From assembly GCA_016182485.1 (NCBI GenBank), contig JACPGH010000003.1, positions 86,033-150,032 on the forward strand: a stretch of DNA of 64,000 nt, read 5' to 3'. The notes below the pieces were generated by a model, which did not search any database, was not told the DNA's origin, and worked only from the letters and a program-made list of their open reading frames with translations. The DNA is from Candidatus Kaiserbacteria bacterium (GTDB taxonomy: Bacteria; Patescibacteria; Paceibacteria; UBA9973; UBA2103). Positions within the stretch are counted from its first letter, which is position 1, and every line of letters starts with the position of its first letter. Position numbers and translations under genes: made by a program. This document shows, piece by piece, positions 7,635 to 16,281 of the stretch.

Positions 7635-8249
7635 ATGGAAAATATACTAATTAGGACAGAAACCCCACGAGAATACCGGGAAACGGAAAACGTGGTGCGG
7701 GAGGCCTTCTGGGATGTATACAAGCCCGGCTGTGATGAGCATTTGATCATTCATAAGCTCAGGCAATCTCCCGATTTTATTGCGGAGCTGGACTTTGTCG
7801 CTTGCGACGGAGACGACATTGTAGGAGTGGCGATCTGTCCGAAGGCGAAGATAATAAGCGACCAGGGTCAGGAATTCACTGTCTTGTCCATGCTCGTCGG
7901 CGTACTGCCATCCCATCAGAAGAAGGGAATCGGCTCAATGCTTATTAACCGGGTCATAGAAGCGGCGCGGTCTCTGGGACACAAGGGAATCGTCATATTC
8001 GGCGACCCGAAGTACTATCCGCGGTTCGGATTCAGGAACGCGATGGACTACGGCATACAGACCTCCGACGGGCAAAACCTCGATCCGTTCATGGCTTTGG
8101 AGCTTGGAGAAAACAGTTTGGACGGCATCCGGGGCAGATTCCACGAGGCTCCAGCCTTCCAGCCGATACGCGATAGCGCCGAGCTCGCGGCGTTCGACAT
8201 GCAGTTTCCGCCTAAAGAAAAGCACGTTACCGATACGCAATTGAAATAG
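7635..8249 (+). CDS. GNAT family N-acetyltransferase (YhbS-like)
   Basis: 204 residues. The acetyl-CoA binding core is clear: SMLVGVLPSHQKKGIGSMLI (motif A with the Q-K-K-G-I-G pyrophosphate loop, about residues 82-101), then a helix with R-V-I-E-A-A, then GDPKYYPRFGF, typical of the YhbS group. The C-terminal 60 residues carry the extra strand region of that group. The substrate is unknown. It converges with the toxin gene (stop 8249, toxin stop 8259). Confidence 0.88.
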   Translation: MENILIRTETPREYRETENVVREAFWDVYKPGCDEHLIIHKLRQSPDFIAELDFVACDGDDIVGVAICPKAKIISDQGQEFTVLSMLVGVLPSHQKKGIGSMLINRVIEAARSLGHKGIVIFGDPKYYPRFGFRNAMDYGIQTSDGQNLDPFMALELGENSLDGIRGRFHEAPAFQPIRDSAELAAFDMQFPPKEKHVTDTQLK

Positions 8250-8258
8250 TCAACTAGG

Positions 8259-8657
8259 TCAACAATACAGCGAATAATCCGGGTAGTTATCCCGGACTTC
8301 GCCTTTCCACCAATCGGTCTCCCGTGAACCGCTCACATCTCCTTTGCCGTAGACGAGCAGGACACGCACGAGTTTCTTGTCCTTATGGACCGCGATGATG
8401 CACCGATTGCCGGAGCCGTGCCGGGATTCTTTCGTGCCGGCGACGCGGAACTCGGTCTTGCAAATCAAAATATTTTTTCTGTCCACGATCGTCTCGACGT
8501 AGTTATTGATGCCGATAAGCGTTTCGATGCGTTTCAGCTCCTCCTCTACAGCGCGCCAGGTAATGTCCCACGCTCCTTTATATTTCTTACGGAAAGAGGA
8601 GATGAAATGGCGCTCGGCATATTTGGACACCTCGACGCCATAAGGGTCAGTAGACAT
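8259..8657 (-). CDS. Putative toxin paired with Panacea-domain antitoxin
   Basis: 132 residues, basic, no signal. It starts with YGVEVSKYAERHFISSFRKKY, has a helix WRAVEEELKRIETLI, and a C-half of predicted strands (ILICKTEFRVAG, RCIIAVHKDKKLVRVLLVYGKGDV) in the order of RelE/ParE-fold toxins. I do not see a diagnostic catalytic set, so the fold is inferred. Its start overlaps the end of the upstream antitoxin by 11 bases, the usual coupled arrangement of type II toxin-antitoxin operons. It could instead be an unrelated small enzyme in the same operon. Confidence 0.65.
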   Translation of the reverse strand: MSTDPYGVEVSKYAERHFISSFRKKYKGAWDITWRAVEEELKRIETLIGINNYVETIVDRKNILICKTEFRVAGTKESRHGSGNRCIIAVHKDKKLVRVLLVYGKGDVSGSRETDWWKGEVRDNYPDYSLYC

Positions 8658-9336
8658 ACTCCGGATCTTGCTGGGTGATGAGCTCGTAGGGAATCACCTC
8701 GTCCGGAGCGCACAGTTTGTAAGGCAGCTGCTCGTGCGTGAAGTTCACGATTTCCTGCGTTCTCTTGCGCTTCCACTTCGTGCCGATTTTTTGGATAAGC
8801 TCCTTTTCGCCAGGTTCAAGCAGGCCCAATTTTTCTTGCTCTGCGCCTTCGCTTATCTGCACGAGAATCGCATCGCCTTTGTGATCGAGCGTTATTTTGC
8901 CGTCTTCTTCCAGTTCAGCAACGGCGCGAAAGTACGGATCGGGTACCGGCCCGTATGCGCGGCGAAGATACTGCATGCCGCTCATACTTTCCAAATTTTC
9001 GTAATACCACGCGAAGTCAGCGAGGTAGAGCAGTTTCGCGAGCTTCGTTTTCGGAATTTTCCCGTCGTCCGCCGAAGATTTCGCGGTACGCAGGAATGCA
9101 AGCACCATCTGCTTATACTTTTCGTAATTCGGAATAATCGCATTCGAAAACTCCTCAATTGAAATGCCAAGCAAAGAGCAGAGTCTTTTCGCTTCCGGCA
9201 GGGTCATGTCACGGGCGCCTCTCTCCACCGCCATATACGACTGGCGGGAAAGTCCGATTTTTTCGGCCGCTTCCGACTGCGACAGGCCGCGCTCAAGGCG
9301 CAGCGCCTTGATTAACGACCCGTATTTGGTGCTCAT
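8647..9336 (-). CDS. XRE-Panacea (DUF4065/SocA-like) antitoxin
   Basis: 229 residues from ATG 9336. Residues 5-60 form an XRE helix-turn-helix (LIKALRLERGLSQSEAAEKI, then SRQSYMAVERG). Residues about 75-190 match the Panacea domain: TKLAKLLYLADFAWYYENLE, then YLRRAYGPVPDPYFRAVAELEEDGKI. Panacea antitoxins pair with many different toxins, so the downstream 132-residue protein is the expected partner. The HTH domain probably autoregulates the operon. Reading frames upstream of ATG 9336 lie in AT-rich promoter DNA and were not used. Confidence 0.85.
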   Translation of the reverse strand: MSTKYGSLIKALRLERGLSQSEAAEKIGLSRQSYMAVERGARDMTLPEAKRLCSLLGISIEEFSNAIIPNYEKYKQMVLAFLRTAKSSADDGKIPKTKLAKLLYLADFAWYYENLESMSGMQYLRRAYGPVPDPYFRAVAELEEDGKITLDHKGDAILVQISEGAEQEKLGLLEPGEKELIQKIGTKWKRKRTQEIVNFTHEQLPYKLCAPDEVIPYELITQQDPEYVY

Positions 9337-9414
9337 ATCTCTATTGTGCATAAACTGTGTATAAAATGCAAACAGGATATGTTGATAATATAGACATACG
9401 CATGATATAATCAT

Positions 9415-9625
9415 GAAACAGATTTAAGAAATAGGTAATAGCACGAGGCCGTAGGGCCGTTCAATAAATGTGAAGAAAGTGTTAAAGTGATGCTTTTCTC
9501 CACCCTTATTTTTCGCGGGGGATTCTTTTTGAAATGGAATGGGCGGAAAACGGGGCTCGGTCGGGCTATGTGCATTATATTACACGATTGTAATATGTTG
9601 CAAGTTGCAATATACTGCATAGCAT
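9415..9625. promoter_or_regulatory. Intergenic regulatory region with operator-like inverted repeat and TATACT box
   Basis: AT-rich DNA between the toxin-antitoxin operon and the plus-strand defence genes. ATATTAC (9577-9583) and GTAATAT (9590-9596) form an inverted repeat with 6-base spacing. A direct repeat GTTGCAA-GTTGCAA follows at about 9597-9610, then TATACT at 9611-9616, only 9 bases before ATG 9626. The XRE protein encoded next is the obvious candidate to bind here (inference). Confidence 0.55.
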
Positions 9626-9829
9626 ATGGCGTCAGGAAAAAAATTAGGAGAAAATCTAAGAAAGCTCCGGCTGCGAAGGAAAATGTCGCAAGGAGACCTT
9701 GCGGCCGCCTTGAATGTGGATAGAGCATATATAAGCAATATTGAAAACGGTCGAATGAACCCCACGCTTTCAACCTTGGAAAAAATAGCTGGGGCCTTAG
9801 GAATTTCTAGTAGTGAATTGCTAAAATGA
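9626..9829 (+). CDS. XRE-family transcriptional regulator of the defence operon
   Basis: 67 residues, essentially one Cro/CI-type helix-turn-helix: GENLRKLRLRRKMSQGDLAA, then VDRAYISNIENGRMNPTLSTL and a last helix. Compact regulators like this often control restriction (C proteins) or defence genes. The stop codon is followed one base later by the ATG of the 1603-residue protein, so the two are translationally coupled. A palindrome and TATACT box lie just upstream. Confidence 0.88.
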   Translation: MASGKKLGENLRKLRLRRKMSQGDLAAALNVDRAYISNIENGRMNPTLSTLEKIAGALGISSSELLK

Positions 9830-9830
9830 C

Positions 9831-12800
9831 ATGGCAAGATATCGCACACGATTTGACGCAAAAGCGTATTGGGCAACCAAACCTTGGTGCACAGTCTGCA
9901 AGAAGCACAAAGTTAAAGATGGTGCGGTGTGCTCTGAGTGTAAAAAAGAAGCTATGAAGCAACAACGCGAAATTAATAGAAATAAAGAATCAATCGCGGA
10001 CATTCCAGCTGCAGTGGAAGTTCAGGTTTCAGAACCACGAAAAAAGCGCATTTCTAATCTTTCTGCTGAGGCGCAGAATAAAGTCATTCGACTCTTTACA
10101 TACTTGGAAAAAGCTCTCGCCATCGATGATTCCATCGTTCGAGATTTTCGTACTACTTCAGCAGCACCCTCACCATGGTGGCTCGCTGATTATCCAACGG
10201 ATCTTGAGAACCTGACCATCCGGCCTTTTGATACTGAAAAAACTCCTGAAGGAGTACAAGCAACTTCGTGGCTCAAGGTAGAAAAGAAAAACATCAAAGC
10301 TGCACCTGAATTGCCGGACCAACTTAAAGAATGGATTGATGACGTAAATCCACTGCAGGAACCGACTGTTAAAGAAAAGATTGATCGCAAAGTCCTATTT
10401 ACAGATTACAAGGATCGGGAGAAAGAATTCAGAAATTTCCGAAAAGATTATAGGCAAGGAGATGGTGTGCCTGAGAGCTTGAAAGATTGGGTGACGATTT
10501 TGCCAAATAAGTTACCCGAAATTATCAGTGTGAGATATGAGCCCGATTATTGGGTAGGCCACACAGAACTTACAGAGTTACTTGATGGATACACCAAAAA
10601 CGATTGGAAGCCATGGGCAGAGCAGGTGAAGAAAGTTTATAAAGCAAATCTTCTCTACGATCAGCTATACGCCCTCCGTCTTCTTTTGAAAAACGAGGGA
10701 GATAACTATGAATTACTCTTAGGCCAAGGCATCTTGACTTGGCAGCATCAGGGAGTGGGTACAATCTACACCCCAATTTTTCTTAGTCCTCTTACACTCG
10801 ATTTTGACGCTTCAAAAAGAACGATTAAGATCAACCCCGACCCCATGTTCAGGAATTTCGTAGAGACATCAGCACTTTACGAGACAGACAATCCAGCTGA
10901 AATGGATCTCGTCACATGGGGAGACACAATCAACGCCAACCCTTTTGATTTTTGGCATCTTGAGACACTCAAAGGTCAGGCACGAACACTCATTAACTAT
11001 GTCTCTCCGTATGGCGAAGATAAGTTCACCGATCAAATTATCTCAGCTCCTACCGCGTCACAGAATCCGAGTATCTGGAATGCACCAGTGATATTTGCTC
11101 GAAAGCGAACAAACGATATGTGGTCAAAGTATGCGGCCACTATTCGCAAAGACATCGAACAGTACGGGATTGAAGCGACTGAGTTCATCACTGATCTTGT
11201 CGGCGAATATGACGAGGTTTCCGTTAAGCTTAACGGCGGATCTGGAGAGAAAATGGAAAGTGACAGCATATCTATCCCAGAATCAGAGCTCCATTTTCCA
11301 TTGCCTTGGAATGATGAGCAGAAAAGGATCGCAGAAAGGCTAGATGCAAACTATGGTGTCGTAGTAAAGGGGCCGCCGGGAACTGGAAAAAGTCATACCA
11401 TCGCAAACTTAATTGCCCGCTTCTTAGCAGAAGGCAAGAGCGTTTTAGTCACATCTCAAACAAGTAAGGCTTTGGAGGTATTGCGTGACAAGCTACCCGA
11501 AAACATCAGAAGTCTTGCCGTATCTCAGTTACAACAATCTGCGAAGCGAGACGACATACTCCAACAGTCAATTGGTGAAATTAGTTCTAATCTTGGCGAA
11601 CGTGACACTAAATTTAGTGAAGCTCGAGCGGAAAATATTCGTAGAGAACTAAAGAGAGTAAGAGAAGAAAAAGCTGCTCTCGCGGCAAAGATACGACAGT
11701 ACATCCTAACCGATTCATCGGAAAAGTTGATTATTGAGGGAGAAGAGATTAAACCTATCGATGCTGCAAAGTTTGTCGATAAGAACAAAAACCATAAGGC
11801 AATCGCCTGGTTTACTGATAAGGTCCCATTCGACGCCGATCCTAAATTTACTGAGGAAGATTTGCAGGAGCTATATGATATCGCTCGAGCTGTAGAGGCC
11901 GTAGATCGTACTCTCTATAAGGAAGACTTACCTGATCCATCGATCCTTCCAAATGAGGACGTGGTACTTAGCGCCTTTGCCTCGTATCGCGATTTCAGCG
12001 CGAAATCAAAATATTCAACAAATGGAGCGTTCAGCGAAGCGAAGATTGATCAAGAAAAACTTGGTCAACTGTGGGAACTTCTACATAAAGCCAAAAAGGT
12101 GTTGATGTCGATCAATAAAAATTACGAACAGGAAATATTTAACGCGTGTGCAATTAGTCAGAATGAGCGTGAGAAGTGGTCGTCTATCCTCTCAAAAATC
12201 TCAGAGAAAATTCGGATCACTGCTAAAGGAAAAAACAGCACGATTGGTCACGTCATCTCTGGTCAGTCAAACCTTTCCATACATGATCTGCGGGAGGCGG
12301 CAGAAGCTTTGTATGCAAAAACATCAAAGGGCCAGCTGGGAACGTTCAGTAGAATGCTCCTATCTGGAAACGCAAAACGAATCCTTGAGACCTATAAAGT
12401 TGATGGGGTTGAACCTGATAACCCAGAGAGGGCAGAAATTCTGCGAAATTCTATACTTGTTGAAGAAGCAGAACGTGATATTAAGATTCTTCTCGAACAG
12501 GGCCTTTCAACTATCAAGAACCAGCCTGAAATCGATGTCGATCATCTCGATATGATTCAGCTCGAAGTATTTGTTTCAGGTCTTCAGAGATTGGTAAATT
12601 ACCACGCCGACTTTTCAGCTATTGATTCTTGCTTTAATGAAGTGAAGGAACTTTCCGACTTCTCATTCACGAAGAAAGAAGAGATTGAAACTGCTATTGA
12701 ACTAACTGCATCACATGCGGCTTCTTTCGAGCTCAAGAACCTAGAGAAGTCATTCACTGAATGGGAAGACTCAATCCGATCATCTGTGAATTTCCGTATA

Positions 12801-14642
12801 CAGCATGCTATCGTTGATGATCTTACTCAGGCAATCGCAAAACGTAACTCTACGGGATGGAAAAACTGTGTCGAGGAGCTTGATTTGCTTGTCGCGAAGA
12901 AAGAAAAGGCAATCAGACTTAGTGAGTTGTGCGATAAGCTTAGAAAGCAAGTACCTCGGCTTTGTGAGGAGATTATTGAGCTTGCCGATCAGAAACAGAG
13001 ATTTGATTGCCCGGAAAATCTACTCGTTGCATGGAAAGTTGCTCGACTTGAATCGTGGCTCGACAGCATTCATGACCATGACGACATTGATACTTTGCAG
13101 GACCAGCTTGAACGTCTAAGCAAAAAGGAATTCGAGCTTAATTCCGAGCTTGTAACTGTGCTTGCTTGGCAGCGTCAAATCGACAAAGTTACCAAACGCC
13201 AACGCGATGCTTTGATGGCTTGGTCTGACGCAATGAAAAAGTACGGTAAGGGACTCGGAAAATACGCGAACAAATGGCTCAACTCGGCTCAACAGTCCCT
13301 CAAGGAAGCAAAAAATGCAGTTCCAGTTTGGATCATGCCCTTGCACCGGGCAGCTCAGATGTTCTCGGATCCTACTCCGGGTATGTTCGACGTAGTGATT
13401 TTCGACGAGGCGAGTCAGTGTGATATTCGTGGTCTAACTATCGGATATCTCGGTAAGAAATTACTCGTTGTGGGCGATGATGATCAAATTAGTCCAGCTG
13501 GAATCTTTCAGGATCTAGAAAAGACATTCGAGCTCATTTCTCGATTCCTCTTCGATATTCCTCATAAAGACAATTTTTCAATTACCTCAAGTCTATTTGA
13601 TCTCGCAAAAATCCGCATGCCGAACCTGATTCAACTAAATGAGCATTTCAGATGTGTTCCGGACATCATTGGTTTTAGTAATCACTATATTCCAGGATAT
13701 AACCACAAAATTCAGCCGCTCCGTCATCCTAATCCAAAAGGTCTTCTTAAGCCTGCGCTTGTGCCAAAATTAGTAGAAGGTGGGTATCAAAACACCAATA
13801 ACAAAGTAAACGAACCTGAAGCAAAGGCGATTGTCGAGAAGCTTGTAGAGCTTCTTGAAGATCCGAATTACCAGAAGCGGCCGGATGGCCGTCTCTGCAC
13901 CTTTGGGATTATTTCTTTGCTTGCAGAGGACCAAGCAAAATACATCAAAGATTTAATTTTGAAGCATCCGAAGATCGGAGAGAAGATAATCGAAGAGAGA
14001 AAGATTATCTGTGGAGATGCATATGCCTTCCAAGGCGATGAGCGTGACGTAATGCTTTTGTCTATGGTAAGAGCGCTTGACCCGAACAATCTGAATGATA
14101 CAGTTGCACCTCTTATCGACAAAGGGGCAGCACAGCGCTTCAATGTGGCAGCTACTCGCGCACGCGATCAAGTATTTCTCTTTCATTCCATTCCTTTGGA
14201 ACAATTCCGAAATCAAAACGATTGGCGCTTCAAGCTCCTCAATTGGTACTACGATCCAAAGAAAGAAGAAATTAAAGCGGGTCGTGAAGCGCTCAAGAGA
14301 GAATTCGATTCAGGTAGAGCGTCACAATTCTCGTACGAAGTCGGGAATCTTATCCTGGATAAAGGCTATCGGGTCTTGCCTGAGTATCCGCTGATTGGTT
14401 ACCGTATTGATCTTGTTGTGCAGGGTGCCGAAGCTCGTCTTGCGGTCGAATGTGACGGGGATCAATATCACACGCTCGAAAATTGGGAAGAGGATCAAAC
14501 ACGTGAACGTCAGCTACGTCGTGCTGGTTGGGAATTCTGGCGCGTAACCGGCAGTTCCTTCTATCGCCATAAAGAAAAAGCACTCTATAGTCTTTGGAAA
14601 AAGCTCGATGAACTTGGGATCAAGCCGATAATTGATTCTTAA
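9831..14642 (+). CDS. Large SF1 helicase with C-terminal Vsr/DUF559-like nuclease (defence)
   Basis: 1603 residues. Seen in order: a zinc-ribbon-like N-terminus (Cys 20, 23, 34, 37), a long mostly unassigned region to about 490, Walker A G-P-P-G-T-G-K-S near 515, a long helical insertion (about 560-1150), Walker B-like IFDEASQCD near 1190 with VVGDDDQISP after it, and SF1 motifs including G-D-E-R-D-V and AATRARDQVFLFHS near 1440. The last 100 residues read as a PD-(D/E)XK nuclease of the DUF559/Vsr type (YRIDLVV, then LAVECDGDQYH, then R-x-L-R-R-A-G-W). Helicase plus Vsr architecture is known from anti-phage proteins such as HheA. The exact system here is inferred. Confidence 0.85.
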   Translation: MARYRTRFDAKAYWATKPWCTVCKKHKVKDGAVCSECKKEAMKQQREINRNKESIADIPAAVEVQVSEPRKKRISNLSAEAQNKVIRLFTYLEKALAIDDSIVRDFRTTSAAPSPWWLADYPTDLENLTIRPFDTEKTPEGVQATSWLKVEKKNIKAAPELPDQLKEWIDDVNPLQEPTVKEKIDRKVLFTDYKDREKEFRNFRKDYRQGDGVPESLKDWVTILPNKLPEIISVRYEPDYWVGHTELTELLDGYTKNDWKPWAEQVKKVYKANLLYDQLYALRLLLKNEGDNYELLLGQGILTWQHQGVGTIYTPIFLSPLTLDFDASKRTIKINPDPMFRNFVETSALYETDNPAEMDLVTWGDTINANPFDFWHLETLKGQARTLINYVSPYGEDKFTDQIISAPTASQNPSIWNAPVIFARKRTNDMWSKYAATIRKDIEQYGIEATEFITDLVGEYDEVSVKLNGGSGEKMESDSISIPESELHFPLPWNDEQKRIAERLDANYGVVVKGPPGTGKSHTIANLIARFLAEGKSVLVTSQTSKALEVLRDKLPENIRSLAVSQLQQSAKRDDILQQSIGEISSNLGERDTKFSEARAENIRRELKRVREEKAALAAKIRQYILTDSSEKLIIEGEEIKPIDAAKFVDKNKNHKAIAWFTDKVPFDADPKFTEEDLQELYDIARAVEAVDRTLYKEDLPDPSILPNEDVVLSAFASYRDFSAKSKYSTNGAFSEAKIDQEKLGQLWELLHKAKKVLMSINKNYEQEIFNACAISQNEREKWSSILSKISEKIRITAKGKNSTIGHVISGQSNLSIHDLREAAEALYAKTSKGQLGTFSRMLLSGNAKRILETYKVDGVEPDNPERAEILRNSILVEEAERDIKILLEQGLSTIKNQPEIDVDHLDMIQLEVFVSGLQRLVNYHADFSAIDSCFNEVKELSDFSFTKKEEIETAIELTASHAASFELKNLEKSFTEWEDSIRSSVNFRIQHAIVDDLTQAIAKRNSTGWKNCVEELDLLVAKKEKAIRLSELCDKLRKQVPRLCEEIIELADQKQRFDCPENLLVAWKVARLESWLDSIHDHDDIDTLQDQLERLSKKEFELNSELVTVLAWQRQIDKVTKRQRDALMAWSDAMKKYGKGLGKYANKWLNSAQQSLKEAKNAVPVWIMPLHRAAQMFSDPTPGMFDVVIFDEASQCDIRGLTIGYLGKKLLVVGDDDQISPAGIFQDLEKTFELISRFLFDIPHKDNFSITSSLFDLAKIRMPNLIQLNEHFRCVPDIIGFSNHYIPGYNHKIQPLRHPNPKGLLKPALVPKLVEGGYQNTNNKVNEPEAKAIVEKLVELLEDPNYQKRPDGRLCTFGIISLLAEDQAKYIKDLILKHPKIGEKIIEERKIICGDAYAFQGDERDVMLLSMVRALDPNNLNDTVAPLIDKGAAQRFNVAATRARDQVFLFHSIPLEQFRNQNDWRFKLLNWYYDPKKEEIKAGREALKREFDSGRASQFSYEVGNLILDKGYRVLPEYPLIGYRIDLVVQGAEARLAVECDGDQYHTLENWEEDQTRERQLRRAGWEFWRVTGSSFYRHKEKALYSLWKKLDELGIKPIIDS

Positions 14643-14646
14643 GGAT

Positions 14647-16200
14647 ATGCTAATTTCGAAAACTTTTTTTCAGCACTGCTTACATTGTCCAAAAGACGCG
14701 TGGCTGAAATTACACAAACCTGAGTTACGAGGCCATTTTGTACCATCTGAATTTGAGCTACACCTGATGGAGCAAGGGAATGAAGTAGAATCGTACGCCC
14801 GCAACTTATTCCTGGGAGGTATTGAAGTCTCGACCACGGGCAAACATGCAGTCGAAGATACCGTACGGCTTATGGCAGAACATATACCAGTAATTTTCCA
14901 AGCTACTTTTATTGTTGATGGATTTATTGTTCGCAATGATGCGTTGAAATGGAACCCAGAGACTAATCTTTGGGATTTGTACGAAGTCAAGGGGACCAAC
15001 TCAATGAGACTCGACCAGAAGGAACGCGACCATGTAACCGATATTGCCTTTCAAGCTTCAGTGATGCGACACGCTCGCGTACCTCTCGGGCATTGCTATT
15101 TAGTACATTTAAATAAAGAGTATGTTCGTGCCGGTGATCTCGATATCGAGTCTCTTTTCTCCATAGACGATGTGACCGATGCTGTGAATGTTCGTATACC
15201 CGAAATTGAGCCGAAGATGGAGGCTGCAAAGGAATATTTAAATCGAGTGACTGAACCGCCCGGAGGCTGTGAGTGCGTATATTCCACTCGACGTAATCAC
15301 TGCACCACGTTTCAGTATTCAAACGGGCACGTTCCAGAATACTCCGTCCACGACATTTCCCGCATTCACAAGACCAAGCTCGCTAATTTGATCGAGCAAA
15401 ATATTTTTGCCCTTGATGGTGTTGATCCAGAATTGCATCAACTCTCAGAGAAGCAGGGCAACCAAGTGCGTGCCCATCAAACGCAGAAGCCCGTCATTGA
15501 TGCAGATGAGATATCTCAGTTTCTCGAATCTTTACAATTTCCACTCTATTTTTTCGACTACGAAGCGTATGCGCCAGCTATACCCGCGTTCAATGGGTAT
15601 AGCCCTTACAAATTTATTCCGTTTCAATTCTCTCTACATATCCTTCGTGAGCCTGGTGGCGAACTCGAGCATGTAGAATTCCTACATGAGGAATTTTCAG
15701 ATCCATCAGAGGCCGTTGCTTTAAAGTTGAGAGAAATCTATTCCGAAGGCTCAGTTATCGTTTGGCACGAGACGTTTGAAAAGACGTTTATAAATGCGAA
15801 TATAGCTCAACGACTGCCACATCATGCTGAGTTCTTCGAGAAGTTTAACGGTGCTATGGCTGATTTAGAGAAACTCTTTGTTGCTCAGCATTACATTCAT
15901 CATGGGTTTCGGGGGAGAACCTCAATCAAAAATGTCTTGCCCGTGCTTGCGCCAGGATTCTCATATGCCGAACTGGAAATCCATGAAGGTGGTCAAGCCT
16001 CGAATGAATGGTGGCGCATGATAGCACCGATAACTTCGCTGGAGGAGAAAAAGGAAATTGCAAAAAACCTTAAGGAATATTGCGGCTTAGATACTAAGGC
16101 CATGTATGCTATTTGGAAGCACTTGTTTGCTCTGGTGAATCAGATTGTTGAGATGCCAAGCGGAGCTAGCACAGAGTTGTCAAAATCGTCAAAGGTGTAA
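14647..16200 (+). CDS. DUF2779 nuclease with Cas4-like N-terminal domain
   Basis: 517 residues from ATG 14647; a TTG at 14632 would overlap the helicase stop. The N-terminal half resembles Cas4/RecB-type nucleases: Cys 11 and 14, LWDLYEVKGT near 110 (E-V-K as in PD-(D/E)XK enzymes), and a later CECVYSTRRNHC cluster, so four cysteines could hold an Fe-S cluster. The C-terminal half is DUF2779: YFFDYEAYAPAIPAFNG near 302, I-P-F-Q-F-S-L-H, then WHETFEKTFI and an acidic L-x-E-Y-C-G-L-D-T-K-A, a DEDD-type exonuclease layout. It is immediately downstream of the helicase and probably works with it. Confidence 0.83.
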   Translation: MLISKTFFQHCLHCPKDAWLKLHKPELRGHFVPSEFELHLMEQGNEVESYARNLFLGGIEVSTTGKHAVEDTVRLMAEHIPVIFQATFIVDGFIVRNDALKWNPETNLWDLYEVKGTNSMRLDQKERDHVTDIAFQASVMRHARVPLGHCYLVHLNKEYVRAGDLDIESLFSIDDVTDAVNVRIPEIEPKMEAAKEYLNRVTEPPGGCECVYSTRRNHCTTFQYSNGHVPEYSVHDISRIHKTKLANLIEQNIFALDGVDPELHQLSEKQGNQVRAHQTQKPVIDADEISQFLESLQFPLYFFDYEAYAPAIPAFNGYSPYKFIPFQFSLHILREPGGELEHVEFLHEEFSDPSEAVALKLREIYSEGSVIVWHETFEKTFINANIAQRLPHHAEFFEKFNGAMADLEKLFVAQHYIHHGFRGRTSIKNVLPVLAPGFSYAELEIHEGGQASNEWWRMIAPITSLEEKKEIAKNLKEYCGLDTKAMYAIWKHLFALVNQIVEMPSGASTELSKSSKV

Positions 16201-16281
16201 ACCTATTTACAACTTTGACATGGATCATTGTAGTGGCGCGCTGCCGTTTGAAAAATGAAGATTTTATGAGATTATTGAATT

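Noticed and set aside
9831..14642. DISARM or BREX system
   Set aside because: Their signature genes (drmA/drmB, pglZ, brxC) are absent; only helicase, nuclease and RM domains are seen.
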